Shown here in pieces: positions 59,133-64,000 of a stretch of DNA of 64,000 nucleotides (positions are counted from its first letter, which is position 1; each line of letters starts with the position of its first letter). The stretch is from Paractinoplanes aksuensis (lineage in GTDB: Bacteria > Actinomycetota > Actinomycetes > Mycobacteriales > Micromonosporaceae). The stretch is from contig NZ_JAMYJR010000030.1 in NCBI RefSeq assembly GCF_024137025.1, positions 1-64,000 of the forward strand, written 5' to 3'. The position numbers and the translations under genes are program-made. The notes beneath the pieces are model-generated. The model ran no database searches. It was not told where the DNA came from and saw nothing but the letters and a program-made list of their open reading frames with translations.

Positions 59133-61588
59133 TGCGGCCGCGCCTGGTCGTCATCGGCAACGGCATGGCCGGGGCCCGCACGGTCGAGGAGATCCTCGCC
59201 CGCGGCGGCGACTTCGACATCACGATGTTCGGCGACGAGCCGTACGGCAACTACAACCGCATCATGTTGTCCAACGTGCTCGCGGGCGTCGAGGACGAGT
59301 CCGGCATCTTCCTGAACGACCTTTCCTGGTACGCCGACAACAACATCACGCTGCACACGGGCACCCGGATCGAGCGCATCGACCGCCACGCCAAGCGGGT
59401 CTACTGCGAGGACGGCACCGAGACCCCGTACGACAAGCTCATCATCGCCACCGGCAGCCGCGCCTTCGTGCCGCCGATCCCCGGTCTGCACCGGCCCGGC
59501 CGCGGCTACCACCAGGGCGTGTTCGCGTTCCGCACGCTCGACGACACGCGCTCGATGATCCGGTACGCCCGGGAGCACGAGCGCGCGGTCGTCATCGGCG
59601 GCGGGCTGCTCGGGCTGGAGGCGGCCCGGGGCCTGCAGAACCACCTGCCGCACGTCACGCTGATCCACGCCGCCGGTCACCTGATGAACGCGCAGCTGAA
59701 CGAGGTCGCGGGCGAGACGCTGCGGGCCACCATCGAGGCCAAGCTCGGCATCGAGGTCGTCGTCAACGGGCGTACGACCGAGATTCAGGGCAAGCACGCG
59801 GTGACCGGGGTCAAACTCGGCGACGGGCGGGTCATCCCGTGCGACGTCGTGGTGGTGGCGGCCGGCATCCGGGCCAACGCCGAGATGGCCGCGGCCAGCG
59901 GGCTGGTCGTCGAGCGGGGCATCGTCGTCGACGACCAGATGCGCTGCCAGGACGAGGACGACATCTACGCCGTGGGGGAGTGCGCCCAGCACCGGGGCGA
60001 GACCTACGGGCTGGTCGCGCCGCTGTGGGACCAGGCCAAGGTGCTGGCCGACCACGTCACGGGCGTCAACCCGTACGCCGAATATCACGGGTCGCAGGTG
60101 GCGACCAAGCTCAAGGTGGCCGGCGTCGACGTGGCGGCCATGGGTCTGCAGGCGCCCGAACGGGACGACGACGAGTCGCTCACGTTCACCGAGCCGCGTA
60201 AGGGCATCTACAAGAACGTCATCATCCGCGACGGCCGGCTGGTCGGGGCCACGATGGTCGGCGACGTCAAGAAGGTCGCGTTCCTCATGCAGGCCTTCGA
60301 CCGCGGGCTGGCCCTGCCCGAGGAGCGGGCCGAGCTCATGTTCGACCTGGGCGGCCCGGCTGGTGAGGTCAAGGTCGAGGAGATGGCCGACGACGAACAG
60401 GTCTGCAATTGCAACGGCGTCAGCAAGGGCGCGATCTGCGGAGTGGTCCAGGGTGGCTGCAAGACGGTCACCGGAGTCATGGACAAGACCCGCGCCGGAA
60501 AGGGCTGTGGCACCTGCAAGCCGCTCGTGCAGCGGATCGTCGAATGGGCCGCGGGCGGCGAGGTCGAGGAGGACCCGGCCGCCTCCTTCTACGTGCCGGG
60601 CATTCCGATGCCCAAGCCGGAACTGATGAACGCGATCCGGTTGCACTCGCTCAAATCCGTGTCGGCCGTCTTCGCGACGCTGGGCGGTGAGGAGGACGCG
60701 AAAAGCAAGATGGGCCTCGCGTCGCTGCTCAAAATGATGTGGGGCGGCGACTACGTGGATGAGCGCGACGCCCGGTTCATCAACGACCGGGTGCACGCCA
60801 ACATCCAGCGCGACGGCACGTTCTCGGTGGTGCCGCAGATGAAGGGCGGCGTCACCACTCCGGCCCAGCTGCGGCGCATCGCCGAGGTGGCCGAGAAGCA
60901 CGACGTGCCGATGGTGAAGCTCACCGGTGGACAACGGATCGACCTGCTCGGCATCCCCAAGGAGAAGCTGCCCGAGGTCTGGGCCGATCTGGATATGCCA
61001 TCCGGTTACGCGTACGGCAAGAGCTTCCGGACGGTCAAGACCTGTGTCGGCTCGGACTTCTGCCGGTTCGGGGTCGGCGACTCGACCGCCCTGGGGATCG
61101 CGCTCGAGGAGCGCTATCAGGGCATCGAAGGGCCGGGCAAGATGAAACTCGCGGTCACCGGCTGCCCGCGGAACTGTGCCGAGGCGTACGTGAAGGATCT
61201 CGGAGTTGTCGCCATCGACGGCGGCAAATGGGAGATCTACGTCGGCGGTGCGGCCGGCGCCCACATCCGCAAGGGGGATCTGCTCACGACGGTCAGCACC
61301 CCTGAAGAAGTCATCACGCTGACCGGGCGGTTCCTGCAGTACTACCGCGAGAACGCGAATTGGCTGGAGCGGACGTACGCGTTCGTGCCGCGCGTCGGCA
61401 TCGACCGGGTGCGCGAGATCGTGGTCGACGACGCCGACGGCATCGCCGCAGCTCTCGACGCCGCGATGGCCGCCTCGGTCGCTGCCTACCGCGATCCCTG
61501 GAAGGACCGCGAGGAACCGGCAACCCCGGGCCAATTCCGTACGTCACTGCCGTTGACCGTCCTGCCGCAGGTCCCGGTGCGCGCATGA
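59132..61588 (+). CDS. nirB: Nitrite reductase [NAD(P)H], large subunit
   Basis: An 818-residue NirB. An N-terminal FAD/NAD reductase domain (VIGNGMAGARTVEEIL, VVIGGGLLGLEAARGL) is followed by a BFD-like [2Fe-2S] domain (CNCNGVSKGAICG to GKGCGTC, near residues 424-465) and the nitrite/sulfite reductase core. The siroheme and [4Fe-4S] cysteines are in KTCVGSDFCRFG and TGCPRNCAEAY. It reduces nitrite to ammonium. Confidence 0.97.
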   Translation: MRPRLVVIGNGMAGARTVEEILARGGDFDITMFGDEPYGNYNRIMLSNVLAGVEDESGIFLNDLSWYADNNITLHTGTRIERIDRHAKRVYCEDGTETPYDKLIIATGSRAFVPPIPGLHRPGRGYHQGVFAFRTLDDTRSMIRYAREHERAVVIGGGLLGLEAARGLQNHLPHVTLIHAAGHLMNAQLNEVAGETLRATIEAKLGIEVVVNGRTTEIQGKHAVTGVKLGDGRVIPCDVVVVAAGIRANAEMAAASGLVVERGIVVDDQMRCQDEDDIYAVGECAQHRGETYGLVAPLWDQAKVLADHVTGVNPYAEYHGSQVATKLKVAGVDVAAMGLQAPERDDDESLTFTEPRKGIYKNVIIRDGRLVGATMVGDVKKVAFLMQAFDRGLALPEERAELMFDLGGPAGEVKVEEMADDEQVCNCNGVSKGAICGVVQGGCKTVTGVMDKTRAGKGCGTCKPLVQRIVEWAAGGEVEEDPAASFYVPGIPMPKPELMNAIRLHSLKSVSAVFATLGGEEDAKSKMGLASLLKMMWGGDYVDERDARFINDRVHANIQRDGTFSVVPQMKGGVTTPAQLRRIAEVAEKHDVPMVKLTGGQRIDLLGIPKEKLPEVWADLDMPSGYAYGKSFRTVKTCVGSDFCRFGVGDSTALGIALEERYQGIEGPGKMKLAVTGCPRNCAEAYVKDLGVVAIDGGKWEIYVGGAAGAHIRKGDLLTTVSTPEEVITLTGRFLQYYRENANWLERTYAFVPRVGIDRVREIVVDDADGIAAALDAAMAASVAAYRDPWKDREEPATPGQFRTSLPLTVLPQVPVRA

Positions 61589-61881
61589 GGGCCATCGGGT
61601 TTCTCGACGAGATCCCGCCCGGTGAGGGACGGACCTTCGCCGTCGACGGGGAGATGGTCGCCGTCTTCCGCCTGCGGGACGGTTCCGTACGCGCCACGCA
61701 AGCGGTCTGCCCGCACAAGGGCGGCCCGCTGGCCGACGGCCAGATCGACCTCAAGCAGGTCGTCTGCCCGCTGCACCTGAACGCCTGGGACCTCAGCACC
61801 GGCTGCTCGCTCAGCGGCCAGCCGGACGTCGCGGTCTACCCGGTGCGCATCGACGACAACAAGATCCTGCTGGGGGAATGA
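61585..61881 (+). CDS. nirD: Nitrite reductase small subunit (Rieske-type)
   Basis: A 98-residue NirD. The Rieske pattern is complete: VCPHKGG (Cys42, His44) and VCPLHLN (Cys61, His64). Some NirD proteins lack these ligands; this one should bind a [2Fe-2S] cluster. The ATG overlaps the nirB stop (ATGA). Confidence 0.95.
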   Translation: MRAIGFLDEIPPGEGRTFAVDGEMVAVFRLRDGSVRATQAVCPHKGGPLADGQIDLKQVVCPLHLNAWDLSTGCSLSGQPDVAVYPVRIDDNKILLGE

Positions 61882-61882
61882 C

Positions 61883-63211
61883 ATGACCGCGACCCTGCCC
61901 ACCGCCCGGCCCGCCCCCTCGATCAAGGGCCACTGGATCGACGACTGGCGGCCGGAGGACCGGACCTTCTGGAACGAGACCGGCGCGCCGATCGCCCGGC
62001 GCAACCTGATCTTCTCGATCACCTCGGAGCACATCGGCTTCTCGGTCTGGTCGCTGTGGTCCGTACTCGTGCTGTTCCTGGGGCCCGAGTACGGGATCGA
62101 CCCGGCCGGCAAGTTCCTGCTGACCGCCGTGCCGACCCTGGTCGGGGCGGCGCTGCGGATCCCGTACAGCTTCGCCGTGGCCCGCTTCGGCGGCCGCAAC
62201 TGGACGATCTTCAGCGCGGCCCTGCTGCTCGTCCCGTCGTTCCTCGCGGCGTTCCTCATCCGCCCCGGCGTCGACTTCTCGACGCTGCTGATCATCGCGG
62301 CGGTGGCCGGCGTCGGCGGTGGCAACTTCGCCTCGTCAATGACCAACATCAACGCGTACTATCCGGACCGGCTCAAGGGGTGGGCGCTCGGCATCAATGC
62401 CGGCGGCGGCAACCTGGGCGTGGCCGCGGTGCAGCTGGTCGGTCTGTTCGTGCTGGCCGTCTTCGGTGCGGGTCACCCCGGCATCGTGGCCGGCATCTAC
62501 ATCCCGCTGATCGTGCTGGCCGCGCTCGGCTCGGCCCTCTACATGGACAACCTGTCGCAGGCCCGCAACGAGAAGCGCGGCATGCGCGACGCCGTCCGCG
62601 AGCCGCACACGTGGGTGATGTCGCTGCTCTACATCGGCACGTTCGGCTCGTTCATCGGCTTCGGGTTCGCGTTCGGCCAGGTGCTGCAGGTGCAGTTCGC
62701 CGACGTGTTCAGCACCCCGGTCAAGGCCGCGTACCTGACATTCCTGGGACCGCTGCTGGGCTCGCTGATCCGCCCGGTCGGGGGCGCCCTGGCCGACCGG
62801 CTCGGGGGCGCGCGGGTGACGTTCTACAACTTCATCGCCATGGCCGTGGGCGCGTCGATCGTATTGCTGGCGGCCCAGATGCGGTCGCTGCCGCTGTACA
62901 TCGTGGGATTCATCGCCCTGTTCGTCTTCAGCGGGGTCGGCAACGGGTCGACGTACAAGATGATCCCGGCCATCTTCAAGCGCAAGCACCCGGGCGACGA
63001 CCACGAGGCCCGCCGCCTGTCGGGCGCGGTCATCGGCATCGCCGGGGCGATCGGCGCCTTCGGGGGTGTGCTGGTCAACCTGGCCTTCCGCCAGTCGTTC
63101 CTGACGACCAAGGAGGCGGACGCGGCGTACCTGGCGTTCATCGCCTTCTACGCCCTGTGCGTGCTGGTCACGTGGGCCGTCTACCTACGCCCCGGCACCA
63201 CCCGGGTCTGA
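61883..63211 (+). CDS. narK: Nitrate/nitrite transporter (NarK/NasA, MFS)
   Basis: A 442-residue 12-helix MFS protein of the nitrate-nitrite porter family. Signature glycine-rich helices are GVGGGNFASSMTNINAYYP and NAGGGNLGVAAVQLVGLFV; Arg residues on helices 2 and 8 are present (LRIPYSFAVARFGGR, GSLIRPVGGALADRLGG). It starts one base after the nirD stop and ends the cluster. Confidence 0.95.
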   Translation: MTATLPTARPAPSIKGHWIDDWRPEDRTFWNETGAPIARRNLIFSITSEHIGFSVWSLWSVLVLFLGPEYGIDPAGKFLLTAVPTLVGAALRIPYSFAVARFGGRNWTIFSAALLLVPSFLAAFLIRPGVDFSTLLIIAAVAGVGGGNFASSMTNINAYYPDRLKGWALGINAGGGNLGVAAVQLVGLFVLAVFGAGHPGIVAGIYIPLIVLAALGSALYMDNLSQARNEKRGMRDAVREPHTWVMSLLYIGTFGSFIGFGFAFGQVLQVQFADVFSTPVKAAYLTFLGPLLGSLIRPVGGALADRLGGARVTFYNFIAMAVGASIVLLAAQMRSLPLYIVGFIALFVFSGVGNGSTYKMIPAIFKRKHPGDDHEARRLSGAVIGIAGAIGAFGGVLVNLAFRQSFLTTKEADAAYLAFIAFYALCVLVTWAVYLRPGTTRV

Positions 63212-63623
63212 CCCGATCGCGGCGAGCGCCCGGACCGCCAAGGTACGGGCCTCGTCGTCCTCGGCGATGCCGCGCCACCAGGACGTCCTAGCGGCGCAAC
63301 ATCTCGTCCGCGACATCGTCGGTGCGCTCGCCCAACTCGTTGTGCAGCGCCGCGAAACACCGCAGTACGTCCAGGATCCCGGCCCGCTCCGGCACGGTCG
63401 GCTCCCGCACGAAGCGAATCAGGACCGGCACCACCGGGACGGCGGCCGAGTACACCGCCCCGCCCTGGTGATAGACGGCCGTATCCAGCTTGTCCAGAGC
63501 ACCGGCGCTGGTCGCCGGATCGGTCATCGCGCCCAGCCACCCCGGCACGTCCTCAGCCGACCCGTACGCATGCGTCAGCGAGGACCAATCGACCTCGCCC
63601 ACCCCGTCCAGCAAATCGGCCAT
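63185..63623 (-). pseudogene. HEAT-like gene with a probable frameshift
   Basis: The frame from 63623 (MADLLDGVGEVDWSSLTHAYG) runs 111 residues with HEAT-like helices and stops at TAG (63288). Immediately after, a +1 frame continues as TSWWRGIAEDDEARTLAVRALAAIG, typical of a HEAT-repeat end, to a stop at 63185 within the narK 3' end. A single-base change would join the two. It may be a true pseudogene or a sequencing error. Confidence 0.55.
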
Positions 63624-63657
63624 GACGCATATTAGGCCGGGCCCGTAGGGTCGTCGT

Positions 63658-64000
63658 ATGACGGATCAACGCCCCACGCTGGCCGACGTCGCCCGGGCGG
63701 CCGGGGTTTCGATGGCGGCCGCGTCGCGGGCCATGAACGGGGCCTACGGCGTCTCCGAGGCCGTACGGCACCGGGTGCGTTCGGTGGCGGCCGAGCTCGG
63801 CTTCGAGCCGCACGCGGTGGCGCGCGCGCTGGCCACCGGGCGGGCCAGCGCGGGCCGGCGGGAGCGTATCGAGGTGCTGATCCTCGACCCCGATCCGGAC
63901 GCGATGAGCGCCAAGCCGTTCTACGGGCGGGTGCTGACGGGTGCGATGCGGGCCCTGGGCGACCAGGGCATCGCGCTCGAGGTCCGCCGGGTCTCCACGC
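63658..64000 (+). CDS. LacI-family regulator (3' end off the window)
   Basis: The first 114 residues of a LacI-type regulator: HTH TLADVARAAGVSMAAASRAM, hinge PHAVARALATG and the start of the sensor domain. ATG 63658. The target is probably beyond the right edge. Confidence 0.9.
   Translation, partial: MTDQRPTLADVARAAGVSMAAASRAMNGAYGVSEAVRHRVRSVAAELGFEPHAVARALATGRASAGRRERIEVLILDPDPDAMSAKPFYGRVLTGAMRALGDQGIALEVRRVST

Overview
The window is GC-rich actinobacterial DNA. It has dense genes, many GTG starts, 1-25 bp gene overlaps, a SAM-IV riboswitch (a mainly actinomycete RNA class), a SARP-type regulator, ESX-associated small proteins, and an mymA/sadH-like pair. A filamentous Micromonosporaceae member (Actinoplanes-like) is my best guess; that is inference from style, not a database match. 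No phage, IS element or CRISPR array was seen. This looks like ordinary chromosome carrying many regulators.

Layout. 1-5.8 kb: a large minus-strand SARP/cyclase-like/P-loop regulator with two in-frame repeat arrays (cut by the left edge), a Rv2258c-like methyltransferase, a 0.9 kb gene-free stretch with tandem 8-, 9- and 24-bp repeats, an ArsR/SRPBCC pair with two operators, and two small unknown genes. 5.9-12 kb: LacI, LysR plus membrane protein, DoxX facing an ECF41-like sigma factor, a SigB/SigF-type sigma factor, and an anchored AbfB-domain protein. 12-16 kb: an anchored protein followed by a compact ESX/type VII-associated cassette (YbaB-like, EspC-like, WxG-like, two membrane proteins). 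16-21 kb: LysE exporter, secreted protein, HEAT protein, GNAT, aldo/keto reductase, secreted lipase. 21-25 kb: GNAT, SIS protein and enolase-superfamily racemase, divergent from an M20 peptidase. Together these match the N-succinyl-amino-acid racemase route for converting D- to L-amino acids. 24.7-26.6 kb: an ArsR-arsenate reductase fusion overlapping a chromate transporter gene, with its operator inside the end of the M20 gene.

26.6-32.7 kb: DUF899, an anchored lysozyme-like protein, DUF5995, an Rrf2 regulator divergent from an NmrA-like protein with two 23-bp operators, a STAS protein, a cyclic-nucleotide-binding TrxR-like flavoprotein lacking CxxC, and tRNA-Gly(GCC). 32.9-40.3 kb: lipase, membrane class III cyclase overlapping a Crp/Fnr regulator, a secreted 26-repeat RTX protein, and a chemoreceptor. 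40.5-54.5 kb: Tat-exported hydrolase, SAM-IV riboswitch with a GNAT gene, TauE/SafE exporter, CGNR regulator, GH3 glycosidase divergent from TetR, CBS protein, EgtA-like ligase with its own TetR, small-fold enzymes, an SDR/BVMO operon, a GyrI-like protein, and two tandem small paralogues.

54.5-63.2 kb is a coherent assimilatory nitrate block: HemD-winged-helix fusion, sirohydrochlorin chelatase (with an in-frame repeat insertion), nitrate reductase, a small partner, NirB, NirD and NarK. HemD and the chelatase supply siroheme to NirB, and NarK brings in nitrate. The right edge holds a possibly frameshifted HEAT-like gene and the start of a second LacI regulator.
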